Shown here: piece by piece, positions 1 through 6,783 of the stretch
Layout: the number at the start of each line of letters is the position of its first letter
Numbering within the stretch: the first letter of the stretch is position 1
Origin: Bacillota bacterium
GTDB lineage: Bacteria > Bacillota > Clostridia > Oscillospirales > Ruminococcaceae
Reading direction: 5' to 3'
DNA: 11,976 nucleotides
Assembly (NCBI GenBank): GCA_023395695.1
Contig: JAEWYJ010000156.1
Coordinates: 1 to 11,976 of the forward strand
The notes under the pieces: generated by a model
Seen by the model: only the letters and a program-made list of their open reading frames with translations
Databases searched by the model: none
What the model was told of the DNA's origin: nothing
Translations under genes and position numbers: made by a program

Positions 1-982
1 GATGTACCCCGAGGCGTCGGCGGGCAGCCTGATGACCCTTGAGTTCATGGAGGTTGACCGCAACTGGGATATCGGACGCGCCATTGCGGAAGTGCGCCGC
101 CAGAGCGAGGATAAGGAATCGATCTCGCTGCTGTTCGTGACTGATGCGCGCCGCAAGCTTGAGGGCACGGTGCGGCTGCGCGACGTGCTTGCCTCGCGCG
201 ACAGCGAGCTGATTGGCGATATTATGGAAACCGATATTATCTCGGTTAAAACACATGACGATCAGGCCGGCATCGCCGAAATATTTAAAAAATACGACCT
301 GTTTACGCTGCCGGTTGTCGATAATGAAAACCGTCTGGTTGGTATTATTACCATCGACGACATCGTCGACGTCATGGAAGAGGAAACCACCGAGGACATC
401 TATAAGATGGCGGCTATGGAGCCTATGGAAGAGGACTATATGCGCGCCGGCGTTTTTACACTGGCGAGAAAGCGTATTGTCTGGCTGCTGGTGCTCATGA
501 TTTCCGCCACCTTTACCGGCATGATTATTCAGAGCTTTGACAGTGCGCTGGCAGCCAACCTGCTGCTGTCCTCCTTTATCCCCATGCTGATGGATACCAG
601 CGGTAATGCGGGCAGCCAGACCTCTGTTTCGGTCATCCGCAGTCTGGTGCTTGGCGAGGTAAAAGTCTCAGATCTTTTGGCGGTGCTCTGGAAGGAATTT
701 CGCGTTGGTCTTGTGGCGGGCAGCTGTGTGGCGGTTGTCAACTATCTGCGCATTATATTAATGTACCGCGACGCCGGCGTTGCAACGGTGGTTTCGCTGA
801 CCATTTTCTGTGCGGTGGTCGCGGCCAAAATTGTCGGCTGTACGCTGCCGATAGTCGCCACCAAGCTCAAGCTGGATCCGGCGCTGATGGCCAGCCCGAT
901 GATTACGACCATTGTCGACGCCTTGTCGCTGCTCGTTTATTTCAACATTGCCATCCGAATTTTGCCGGGAATGAATTTTTGA
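1..982 (+). CDS. mgtE: MgtE-family magnesium transporter, 3' part (5' end outside window)
   Basis: This is the C-terminal 326 residues of an MgtE-type Mg2+ channel/transporter in the cytoplasmic membrane. The visible part opens with the YPE-SAGSLMT motif that normally lies inside MgtE, near the join of the N domain and the first CBS domain. The first in-window ATG (base 2) is therefore an internal methionine and the gene begins upstream; the family is usually about 450 aa. Two CBS domains follow (about residues 10-65 and 72-130), which in this family sense cytosolic Mg2+. A linker helix comes next, then about five membrane segments from residue 156 onward. The signature PMLMDTSGNAGSQ lies at 194-206; the usual form has GGN where this has SGN. 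An Asp in TIVDALSLLVYF (residue 306) matches the pore Asp that binds Mg2+ in characterised MgtE. A strong terminator follows the stop. Family assignment is very secure; Mg2+ as substrate is inferred from the family. Confidence 0.95.
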   Translation, partial: MYPEASAGSLMTLEFMEVDRNWDIGRAIAEVRRQSEDKESISLLFVTDARRKLEGTVRLRDVLASRDSELIGDIMETDIISVKTHDDQAGIAEIFKKYDLFTLPVVDNENRLVGIITIDDIVDVMEEETTEDIYKMAAMEPMEEDYMRAGVFTLARKRIVWLLVLMISATFTGMIIQSFDSALAANLLLSSFIPMLMDTSGNAGSQTSVSVIRSLVLGEVKVSDLLAVLWKEFRVGLVAGSCVAVVNYLRIILMYRDAGVATVVSLTIFCAVVAAKIVGCTLPIVATKLKLDPALMASPMITTIVDALSLLVYFNIAIRILPGMNF

Positions 983-1004
983 ACGCATCTGTTTTAACTT
1001 GAGC

Positions 1005-1042
1005 AAAAGCCCGCCGTGACGCAAGGTCACAGCGGGCTTTTT
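1005..1042 (+). terminator. Rho-independent terminator after mgtE
   Basis: The left arm at 1006-1014 pairs perfectly with 1032-1040 (AAAGCCCGC with GCGGGCTTT). After one C/A mismatch, GTGAC at 1016-1020 pairs with GTCAC at 1026-1030 around a 5-base loop. The stem runs into TTTTT at 1038-1042. It lies 23 bases after the mgtE stop and is a textbook intrinsic terminator. Confidence 0.9.
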
Positions 1043-1136
1043 ATAGTCTCGTTATTTTAAGAGCGGGTATAGGCATATATGGTTGATTGACCTGAAAAAA
1101 AGCCCATACTTTCAGCTTGTTTTGCGTTGCAAGGCA
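1041..1136 (-). repeat. Probable fifth, longer copy of the dispersed intergenic repeat (minus strand)
   Basis: Read on the minus strand, this begins GTGCCTTGCAACGCAAAAC and ends CCCGCTCTTAA...GAGACTATAA. That is the same head, middle and tail, in the same order, as the four plus-strand repeats at 1538, 3114, 11085 and 11320. The distance from the CGCAAAA block to GACTATA is 78 bases rather than 44-46, so there is an insertion or an expanded centre. The tail ends inside the T-run of the mgtE terminator. It is less certain than the other four copies because of the length difference. Confidence 0.5.
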
Positions 1137-1154
1137 CAAAAAAGTCTCTGTCAT

Positions 1155-1187
1155 TGTACAGCCAACCCTAAATGGCTTGGCTGTACA
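1155..1187. repeat. Perfect 11-bp inverted repeat
   Basis: TGTACAGCCAA at 1155-1165 and TTGGCTGTACA at 1177-1187 are exact inverted repeats around an 11-base centre. They lie 10 bases past the stop of the minus-strand small membrane protein gene, so a hairpin in that transcript could mark its 3' end. The run TTTTTT on the minus strand is about 10 bases further on, too far for a standard intrinsic terminator. An operator or a processing site are other possibilities. Confidence 0.6.
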
Positions 1188-1197
1188 CCGCGCAGGG

Positions 1198-1485
1198 TCA
1201 GCAGGACGTTTCCTTTTCCGCCAGCTCGTCCAGGCGCTTATTGCGAAAATACAACGCCATGTCGGTTGAGACCATGACGAGGTTTAATATATAAAGATAC
1301 ATAACATAATCGGGGGCATTAATCAGCTTATTGATAACGCCGCTGATATAACCGATGACAATAACGCTCAGGAAGACAATGCTTTTGCCCTTGGCGGTCC
1401 GGGCGGTGTAGGATTTGTGAATAGAAGCCGGCCACGCCGCGCCAAAGCAGAGCAGCATGATAATCTCAAAAATTTTCGTTTCCAA
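1198..1485 (-). CDS. Small three-helix membrane protein, PQ-loop/SemiSWEET-like
   Basis: This 95-residue protein has three predicted membrane segments, at about residues 5-25, 35-55 and 61-82, and a charged C-terminal tail. The helix-1 end AAWPASIHKSY, followed by a short polar loop and GKSIVFLSVIVIGY, resembles one PQ-loop repeat of the SemiSWEET/MtN3-like families. The Pro is present, but the following Gln is replaced by Ala. Length and topology fit a half-transporter that would have to dimerise. The start is TTG at 1483-1485, chosen because AAAGGGG lies 8-9 bases upstream on the minus strand and the protein then begins at helix 1. It lies downstream of the aldehyde dehydrogenase on the same strand, with 126 bases between that include a dispersed repeat. 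That it is a real gene is likely; transport function and substrate are not shown by the sequence. Confidence 0.7.
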   Translation of the reverse strand: METKIFEIIMLLCFGAAWPASIHKSYTARTAKGKSIVFLSVIVIGYISGVINKLINAPDYVMYLYILNLVMVSTDMALYFRNKRLDELAEKETSC

Positions 1486-1537
1486 AAAAGTCGCCCCTTT
1501 CAGTTCATGCCTATACGTTTAAGCCGACAGCCCGGTT

Positions 1538-1600
1538 GCCTTGCGGCGCAAAAAACACATGCGCCCATTAAGCCCCGCTTCTTAAGCTGGCCGACTATAT
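1538..1600 (+). repeat. Dispersed intergenic repeat, copy 1
   Basis: The head is GCCTTGCGGCGCAAAAAAC, the middle CCCCGCTTCTTAAGCTGG and the tail CCGACTATAT. There are 46 bases between the start of the CGCAAAA block and GACTATA, exactly as in copy 4 at 11320. Within it GGCGCA at 1545-1550 and TGCGCC at 1560-1565 form a 6-bp inverted repeat. It lies between the small membrane protein gene and the 3' end of the aldehyde dehydrogenase gene. Confidence 0.75.
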
Positions 1601-1611
1601 CTTCCATTCTA

Positions 1612-3033
1612 TCAAAAGGATTGTTTTTGTAAATAAGAAATTTTAGAAAGCATCGCCTTTGCGGCAAAAAGCTTGCCCTTAAAATGGGGCGGGTAGCGCA
1701 GCGGCAGCTCGAACACAGGGGGTTTTATAAGCATCGAGCGCAGGTTTGAAAAAGCGTCGAAGGAAGCCTTGCCGTGGTAACGCCCCATGCCGCTCATGCC
1801 GACGCCGCCAAAGGGCAGCAGCGCAGAAGAGACGTGCATAACGACGTCGTTGACGCAGCCGCCGCCCGCCGAGGTTTGGGACAGTACCCGGGCAATCGCC
1901 CTTTTGTCGGTGGAAAAGTGGTAAAGCGCCAGCGGTTTTTCGCCCTGCCGGATCAGGCCAATGGCCTCGTCGAGCGTGTCGTATACCACAACCGGCAGCA
2001 CGGGCCCAAAAAGCTCCTGCTGCATGCAGGGCGCTTTGGGAGAGACGGGGAAAAGCAGCGTTGGTTCAAACAGGCGCTTGGAAATATCAAAGCCGCCGCC
2101 GAAGGCAACGCGCTCCCCGGCCAGCAGCCCGGCCAGCCGTTCGGTGTGCCGCGGTGTAATAATGCGTGGCCAGTCGGCGGTGAGCCTGCCACCGGGATAA
2201 TACAGTTTTTTGATGCTGCGCTTTAATTCCTGCACGAAACGCGGCGCAACGCTTTTTTGCACCAGAAGATAATCGAGCGCCACGCAGGTTTGCCCCGCAT
2301 TTAAGAACTTGCCCCACGCAATGCGCCGGGCCGCCTGCGGCAGCGCGGCGGTTTCGTCGACGATGCAGGGCGATTTGCCGCCCAGCTCCAGAATAACCGG
2401 AGTCAAGTGCATGGCTGCTGCCTGCATCACCTGCCGCCCGACGGTGGGGCTGCCGGTAAAAAATATCAGATCAAAGCGTTCGTTTAACAGCGCGTCTGAA
2501 ACGTCGTGTCCGCCGGTCAGCACCGTGACATGGCGGGGGTCAAAGGCCGCTCTGACAATGCGTGCCAACAGCGCCGAGGTGTGCGGCGTGTTGGAAGAGG
2601 GCTTTAGCACCGCGCAGTTGCCGGCCCCCACCGCGCCGATCAGTGGAGCGAGCGCCAGCAGCGCGGGATAGTTCCACGGTGACAGAATCAGCACCGTGCC
2701 CAGCGGCTCGGGACGCACGGACGCCCGTGCGGGGGCGTTTATAATACCGGCGTCGACCGGCCGTGCGGCGGCCCAGCGCGCCAGCGCGTGAATAGCGAGG
2801 AACAGCTCCTCCTGCAGCATAAGGAATTCACAGCTCCAGCTGTCGAAGGCACAGCGGCCAAAGTCCTTTTTAACGGCGTTATAAAAGGCCTGCTCGTTAT
2901 GCTGTAGCGCGCTTTTCAAACGCAGCAAAGCCGCCTTGCGCGCGGCAACCGGCAGTGTCAGGCCGCGGCTAAAGTAATTGCGCATCTCATCAAGCGGTAC
3001 GGTGGAACTCTTTTGTACCATAAAAAACGCCAT
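1612..3033 (-). CDS. NAD(P)-dependent aldehyde dehydrogenase, class 3 (ALDH3)-like
   Basis: This 473-residue soluble enzyme oxidises aldehydes to carboxylates with NAD(P)+. All family landmarks are present: SPWNYP with the oxyanion Asn at 121, LKPS with Lys144 for cofactor binding, FTGSPTVGR at 192-200, LELGGKSP with the general base Glu216, GQTC with the catalytic Cys250, and QELFGPVLPV at 339-349. The absence of an N-terminal extension, together with PFGGVGMSGMGRYHGKASFDAF and the late LRYPPHF segment, points to the ALDH3-like branch. Members act on medium- or long-chain or aromatic aldehydes; the substrate here is unknown. The start is ambiguous. ATG at 3031-3033 has AAGG directly against it, whereas ATG at 3019-3021 has AAGGA 11 bases upstream and may be the true start (469 aa). 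It is divergent from the Amidase_6 gene. Family confidence is very high. Confidence 0.95.
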   Translation of the reverse strand: MAFFMVQKSSTVPLDEMRNYFSRGLTLPVAARKAALLRLKSALQHNEQAFYNAVKKDFGRCAFDSWSCEFLMLQEELFLAIHALARWAAARPVDAGIINAPARASVRPEPLGTVLILSPWNYPALLALAPLIGAVGAGNCAVLKPSSNTPHTSALLARIVRAAFDPRHVTVLTGGHDVSDALLNERFDLIFFTGSPTVGRQVMQAAAMHLTPVILELGGKSPCIVDETAALPQAARRIAWGKFLNAGQTCVALDYLLVQKSVAPRFVQELKRSIKKLYYPGGRLTADWPRIITPRHTERLAGLLAGERVAFGGGFDISKRLFEPTLLFPVSPKAPCMQQELFGPVLPVVVYDTLDEAIGLIRQGEKPLALYHFSTDKRAIARVLSQTSAGGGCVNDVVMHVSSALLPFGGVGMSGMGRYHGKASFDAFSNLRSMLIKPPVFELPLRYPPHFKGKLFAAKAMLSKISYLQKQSF

Positions 3034-3113
3034 CCTTATTATTGTTTTATTGTTAATGAATTTGAAGGGCCGTTCGTAATGTCGAAGCTGCTTTTTGCGC
3101 TGCTGCGTTGGTT

Positions 3114-3178
3114 GTTCTTGCCGGTCATAAAACAGCTTTACTAATTCCGTCCTGCTTTTCTGTTGAATTGACTATAAG
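3114..3178 (+). repeat. Dispersed intergenic repeat, copy 2
   Basis: The head is TTCTTGCCGGTCATAAAAC, the middle TCCTGCTTTTC and the tail TTGACTATAAG. The CATAAAAC block is 44 bases before GACTATAA, identical in spacing to copy 3 at 11085. Upstream, GCTGCTTTTTGCGC (3087-3100) is roughly complementary to CATAAAACAGC inside the repeat, so a stem-loop of about 50 bases is possible. It lies in the divergent gap between the aldehyde dehydrogenase and Amidase_6 genes, ending about 70 bases before the latter. Confidence 0.75.
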
Positions 3179-3248
3179 TCGGGAACACAGCAATACGATT
3201 TATCATAACATGAAAAAGGAATAAAACCTTGTAGAAAGGAGCAAGACC

Positions 3249-3824
3249 ATGCCACTTGTGGATATTGCCTACGACCGGCGTGCGGCGGTCGCCTATGCCA
3301 ACCGCTGGGCTTATTTTCGCAACCCCAATTTCCTGGATTTTTCCGAGCTGGGGGGCGACTGTACCAATTTTGCATCCCAATGCCTGCTGGCGGGCGGCGC
3401 TGTGATGAATTACACCCCAACATTCGGCTGGTACTACATAGATTCAAATAATCGGGCGCCCGCGTGGACGGGCGTGGAGTATTTGTACAATTTTCTGACG
3501 ACCAATAAGGACGTGGGGCCTTATGCCACCGACGCCGATATTTCGGCCATGCAGCCGGGCGATCTGGTGCAGCTCGATCTGGATAAGGGCCGCTTTCAGC
3601 ACACGCCGGTTATTACCGAAATAAGAGGCATTGTGCCGACGATGAACAACATCTATGTGGCGGCACATTCGCAGGACGCCAACTGCCGGCCGCTTTCAAG
3701 CTACCTCATCCAGCGCGTGCGGTTTTTACATATTGAGGGCATACGTTACATGACCGAGCGCATCACGTCACAGACCAATCAGAATATGACGCAGGCTGCC
3801 CGAAGCACCCGGCAAACCTTTTAG
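3249..3824 (+). CDS. Amidase_6-type (papain-like) cysteine hydrolase
   Basis: This 191-residue protein matches the Amidase_6 family throughout. YDRRAAVAYANRW is at 8-20, RNPNFLDFSELGGDCTNFASQCLLAGG at 24-50 carries the presumed catalytic Cys38, AWTGVEYLYNFL is at 72-83, MQPGDLVQLD at 101-110, QHTPVIT with candidate catalytic His118 at 117-123, and AAHSQDANCRPLSSY at 138-152. The family is thought to cleave amide or peptide bonds, perhaps in cell-wall material, but few members are characterised. No signal peptide or membrane segment is visible, so the protein is either cytoplasmic or exported by an unusual route. The start is well set: GAAAGGAG lies 7 bases before the ATG. The C-terminal 20 residues are polar and rich in Thr and Gln. 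It is a single-gene unit, divergent from the dehydrogenase and followed by a likely terminator. Confidence 0.88.
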   Translation: MPLVDIAYDRRAAVAYANRWAYFRNPNFLDFSELGGDCTNFASQCLLAGGAVMNYTPTFGWYYIDSNNRAPAWTGVEYLYNFLTTNKDVGPYATDADISAMQPGDLVQLDLDKGRFQHTPVITEIRGIVPTMNNIYVAAHSQDANCRPLSSYLIQRVRFLHIEGIRYMTERITSQTNQNMTQAARSTRQTF

Positions 3825-3951
3825 CACAGGTCGTTAAGCCGCCCTATGCCGATAACGTGCGAAAAATTGGATGCCGGCCTGCTGTGCACCCAGTAAAAAG
3901 CTGCCGCAAAACACCGGGTTTTAATGCGTTGTCGGTATTATTATATAGCGC

Positions 3952-3998
3952 CGCAGAAGGGGCCGCAATCTAAAAGCGCCTTCTGCGACGTTTTATTT
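3952..3998 (+). terminator. Likely terminator after the Amidase_6 gene
   Basis: CGCAGAAGG at 3952-3960 pairs perfectly with CCTTCTGCG at 3979-3987. The loop is 18 bases, and after ACG comes TTTTATTT. The long loop and the interrupted T-run make it weaker than the other terminators here. It lies 127 bases past the stop, and its T-tract overlaps the -35 box of the next promoter. Confidence 0.55.
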
Positions 3999-4026
3999 GA
4001 CTTTAGACCGCTTTGTTTTTTATAAT
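3997..4026 (+). promoter_or_regulatory. Sigma-A-type promoter of the lipid kinase gene
   Basis: TTGACT at 3997-4002 and a perfect TATAAT at 4021-4026 are separated by 18 bases. Transcription should start near 4033. An SD-like AGAGGGTGA at 4034-4042 follows, then TTG at 4048, giving a leader of only about 15 bases. Confidence 0.8.
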
Positions 4027-4047
4027 AGCCCTCAGAGGGTGAGAAAT

Positions 4048-4965
4048 TTGAGACATGTTTTTATATTAAACCCCAAGGCGGGCAAAGCTGATTGCACGCC
4101 GGTGCTCAGTGCACAGATAAAGATGCTTTTTGACGGGCGCAACGAAGATTATGAGCTTGTGGTCACCCAATACCCCGGACATGCCGAGCAAATTGCGCGG
4201 CGCTGCGCCGCAGACGGCGTTGAAACCACGCTGTACGCCTGCGGCGGAGACGGCACCCTTGGCGAGGTGGCGCAGGTGCTGCCGGGCAACCCGCAGCTCA
4301 TTCTTGCCCCGGTGCCTGCGGGCACCGGAAACGACTTTGTCCGCAGCCTTTGGCCGGGTGGCAAGGCGACTTTTTCGCTCGCGTCGCTGTTAAACGGGCG
4401 GGTTGTACCGTTTGACCTTTTAATGGCGGGGGATCGGGTGTCGTTAAACATTGCCTCGGTCGGGCTGGACGCCGCCATTGCGCAAAACATGGCGCGCTTT
4501 AAGCGCCTGCCGCTCATCAAGGGCGAAACGGCCTATATGCTGTCGCTGTTTTACTGCTTCTTTAGCGCAATGCGCTACCGCTATCAGTTCGAAATAGACG
4601 GTGTGCCTCAGCCCGAGGGGGATATGCTCTTCGCCGTTGCCGCCAACGGTCGGTACTACGGCGGCGGCTTTATGGCGGCCCCGCAGGCCGACTGGCAGGA
4701 CGGGCTGATTGATTTTATACAAATTCCGGTTATCTCCCGCCTGCAGCTGCCTCCGATGATCGGCCGGTATAAGCGCGGTGAGCATCTGCAAACATACGAT
4801 TTTATCCGGTTTGTCCGTTGCAGGCAGCTGCGCATTCTGTCGGACAAGCCGGTAGCCTTAAACCGCGACGGCGAGATTACACCCGCCGAAAATCCCGTTA
4901 TAAAAATTCTGCCCGCCGCTGCAAGGCTGCTGATTCCGGCGCAGAATAAAGCGCCAAACCCCTGA
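4048..4965 (+). CDS. Diacylglycerol/lipid kinase family protein (BmrU/DgkB/YegS-like)
   Basis: This is a 305-residue cytosolic or membrane-associated kinase with the DAGK catalytic fold, expected to phosphorylate diacylglycerol or a related lipid using ATP. The N-terminus MRHVFILNPKAGK is the family's usual beginning. The nucleotide-binding CGGDGTLGEV lies at 65-74 and VPAGTGNDFVRS at 89-100. The C-terminal segment ends with the usual VALNRDGE motif near residues 270-277. The start is taken as TTG at 4048-4050. A longer reading from the TTG at 3997 is excluded because those bases form the promoter, while AGAGGGTGA lies 5 bases before 4048 and the resulting N-terminus matches homologues. An in-frame GTG at 4039 has no room for a ribosome site. 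The stop codon lies inside the terminator stem. The precise lipid substrate is not determined by sequence. Confidence 0.92.
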   Translation: MRHVFILNPKAGKADCTPVLSAQIKMLFDGRNEDYELVVTQYPGHAEQIARRCAADGVETTLYACGGDGTLGEVAQVLPGNPQLILAPVPAGTGNDFVRSLWPGGKATFSLASLLNGRVVPFDLLMAGDRVSLNIASVGLDAAIAQNMARFKRLPLIKGETAYMLSLFYCFFSAMRYRYQFEIDGVPQPEGDMLFAVAANGRYYGGGFMAAPQADWQDGLIDFIQIPVISRLQLPPMIGRYKRGEHLQTYDFIRFVRCRQLRILSDKPVALNRDGEITPAENPVIKILPAAARLLIPAQNKAPNP

Positions 4966-4991
4966 AGGCATCGCTTTCAGGGGCTTTTTTT
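4959..4991 (+). terminator. Rho-independent terminator overlapping the lipid kinase stop codon
   Basis: CCCCTGAA at 4959-4966 pairs perfectly with TTCAGGGG at 4976-4983. The loop is 9 bases, followed by C and seven T residues. The stop TGA (4963-4965) is within the left arm, so a terminating ribosome would cover the hairpin. Confidence 0.92.
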
Positions 4992-5310
4992 ATTACCAAA
5001 GGCATCCGTTATAATATAGTCAGACCGATATTGGCGATGAATTTTTGCTGCTTTAATAGTGGCAGAAAAAACCGCACGACGTAAAAACAACGATGTTAAA
5101 ATTAAAAACGCTGAAAAACACAAAAAAAGGCAGATTTGTCCCGTAGCCCAGTGACGCAATATTTTGTAAAATATAATTGTAAATTCAGTCGGTTGTTAAT
5201 ATTTTATGGCTATTACGCCCTGCCATCCTTTTAACGTATGTAATTCTGCCGCCCTTGAACAGCGCTTTGTTTAGGGGGCAGTTACATAAAAAATTTAGAG
5301 GAGGACTAAA
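4992..5310 (+). promoter_or_regulatory. Leader/promoter region of the ABC transporter operon
   Basis: This is an AT-rich 319-base gap with no convincing gene. It holds a perfect TATAAT at 5172-5177, but the best -35 match is weak (GTGACG at 5151-5156, spacer 15). That would give a leader of about 130 bases. Downstream, CTGCC-G-CCC (5246-5254) pairs with GGGGGCAG (5274-5281), and GTAA (5240-5243) with TTAC (5282-5285). The result is a bulged hairpin 10 bases before the ribosome site AGAGGAGG at 5297-5304. A regulatory leader is possible; no known riboswitch consensus was recognised. Confidence 0.35.
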
Positions 5311-6693
5311 ATGAAACGCTTTATGTCTTTTGTTCTGGTACTCGCCATGGTATCTGTTATGTTTGCGGGCTGCGGCAGCAAAACCGCCTCCAGCGCACCG
5401 GCGCCCGCACCGGGCGAGCCGGCCGCAAGTACGGCCGGTGAATCCACGCCTGCGGTGGAATTGAGCGCAATCGAAAAGATTATTGCCGAGGCTGAGACCC
5501 TGCCGCTGGAGGAGCTGTACAAAAAGGCGATTGCCGAGTCCAACGGCAAGGTGCTGTACGGCATTGGCAACTCAAGCCGTGGCGCCACGGCCGGCACCAG
5601 CTTTGTCGAGGAGCTTAAAAAAATAGACCCCTCTTACAGCGGCAGCATTGAGTGGTCGCAACCTAAAAACAACTCCATCTTCACGCTGATTAACGCCGAC
5701 ATAAACAGCGCGACCCACACCTATTCCATGACCCTGATTCAGGACGGCAACCAAATTCAGAGCAAGATGCTTGCAACCGGCAACCTGCTCAATTACATTC
5801 CCAAGGAGTGGAAGGAGAGCAACGGCACCAATGATGAGGAAAACGGCCACCCGCTGGCGCTGCAAACCCTCAATAAGGTGTTCATGTTCAATAACCTCGG
5901 GGACGAAGCCTTTATGAACTGCTGGGATTTTGTCGGCGAAGGCTCGGCCCCGCTGTTTATGGGCGTCGACTCCGAGCCGGTTGGCAAAAACTTTCTGTAC
6001 ATGCTGACCAGCGACAAATATTCCACCTACCTTAAGGACGCCTATGACGCGCTCGACGCCGCCGGTCAGACCTACTTTAAGCCGGTTATCGACGAGGTTG
6101 CGGGCGATGTCGCAGCGCTTGGCCTGAGCGCGCCCAACGCTAAATATGCGTTGGCATGGATTAAGCTTTGGTGCCAGCAGTACAACGAGCAGACTGACGA
6201 CGGCCCCATTTGCAACGAGCTTGTGACCACCTCGGCCGTGGGCGAAAGCGGCCTGCTGGTTTATTCCAAGCTGCGCTCCATTGAGGAGTCGGCCTCGGCT
6301 TCGGTCAATAATGTCACTGTAGCGGCTTATCAGGACGGCTACAAGGGCATTGGCGGCTATGCCTATAAGCATTACCTGCAAGTGGTTAAAACCTCTCCGC
6401 TGCCCTGGACCGCCTGCGCATTTATCGCCTACATGACCACCACCAAGGATGGTTTCCATGCGTGGGGTAAGGACATGGGCGGCTATTCCTCCAACCCGGC
6501 CATCAATCAGGATCACTCCAAGGACGGCTATGTCGACGGCAAGGATACCTTCCCGGCCAAGAATGACCGCGGCTATGACTGGTGGGTCGGCGCGGACGGC
6601 GGCCGTCTCGTGGTTGAAAACCCGCAGTATTGCGCCGAGGTTGCCTTTAACATGAGCGACTGGATCGACGTCGTCGGCTTTGAGGGCAAATAG
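5311..6693 (+). CDS. ABC transporter solute-binding lipoprotein
   Basis: This is a 460-residue extracellular binding protein anchored by lipid. The signal peptide MKRFMSFVLVLAMVSVMFAGC has the lipobox FAGC, with Cys21 as the expected lipidated residue. An Ala/Pro/Ser-rich linker (about 24-50) comes next. The folded part starts near LPLEELYKKAIAESNGKVLYGIGNSS. The shape fits a type 2 periplasmic-binding protein of the extracellular solute-binding group that works with Fe(III)/spermidine-type importers. The late region is rich in aromatic residues (DRGYDWWVGADGG), plausible for ligand contact. The start is secured by GAGGAGG 6-7 bases before the ATG. It is the first gene of the transport operon, and a strong hairpin separates it from the permease. 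Binding-protein role is near certain; the ligand is unknown, with a sugar or sugar phosphate favoured by the beta-phosphoglucomutase nearby. Confidence 0.9.
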   Translation: MKRFMSFVLVLAMVSVMFAGCGSKTASSAPAPAPGEPAASTAGESTPAVELSAIEKIIAEAETLPLEELYKKAIAESNGKVLYGIGNSSRGATAGTSFVEELKKIDPSYSGSIEWSQPKNNSIFTLINADINSATHTYSMTLIQDGNQIQSKMLATGNLLNYIPKEWKESNGTNDEENGHPLALQTLNKVFMFNNLGDEAFMNCWDFVGEGSAPLFMGVDSEPVGKNFLYMLTSDKYSTYLKDAYDALDAAGQTYFKPVIDEVAGDVAALGLSAPNAKYALAWIKLWCQQYNEQTDDGPICNELVTTSAVGESGLLVYSKLRSIEESASASVNNVTVAAYQDGYKGIGGYAYKHYLQVVKTSPLPWTACAFIAYMTTTKDGFHAWGKDMGGYSSNPAINQDHSKDGYVDGKDTFPAKNDRGYDWWVGADGGRLVVENPQYCAEVAFNMSDWIDVVGFEGK

Positions 6694-6737
6694 TGCCCTA
6701 ATCTGTTGGTATACGCATTAAGAATCTGTAAATTGCC

Positions 6738-6768
6738 GTAAAAGGGGTGTTTGCCGCACCCCTTTTAC
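6738..6768 (+). terminator. Perfect 12-bp hairpin between binding protein and permease genes
   Basis: GTAAAAGGGGTG at 6738-6749 pairs without a mismatch with CACCCCTTTTAC at 6757-6768 around a 7-base loop. The TTTT lies in the right arm just after the GC-rich core, so it could act as a partial terminator. It could equally protect the 3' end of the upstream mRNA. It sits just before the permease ribosome site (AAAGGAG, 6772-6778). Both roles would give more binding protein than permease. Confidence 0.7.
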
Positions 6769-6783
6769 AGCAAAGGAGAGCAT

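Noticed and set aside
5010..5045. Possible sixth repeat copy on the minus strand (GGTCTGACTATATTA)
   Set aside because: Only the tail matches. The CAAAAA block is at the wrong distance and the middle CCTGCTTTTC is missing, so chance similarity in AT-rich DNA is more likely.
4977..5159. Minus-strand 60-codon frame with a hydrophobic N-terminal part
   Set aside because: The frame overlaps the lipid kinase terminator, has no ribosome site that I could see, and its hydrophobic stretch comes from AT-rich DNA.
5572..6516. Long minus-strand open frame opposite the first binding-protein gene (314 codons)
   Set aside because: It is a shadow produced by the codon bias of the plus-strand gene. The plus-strand product has a signal peptide, lipobox and ribosome site, while the minus-strand translation shows no recognisable family.
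6751..6783. Alternative TTG start adding 11 residues to the permease
   Set aside because: It lies in the loop and right arm of the 12-bp hairpin and has no ribosome site. ATG 6784 has AAAGGAG at good spacing.
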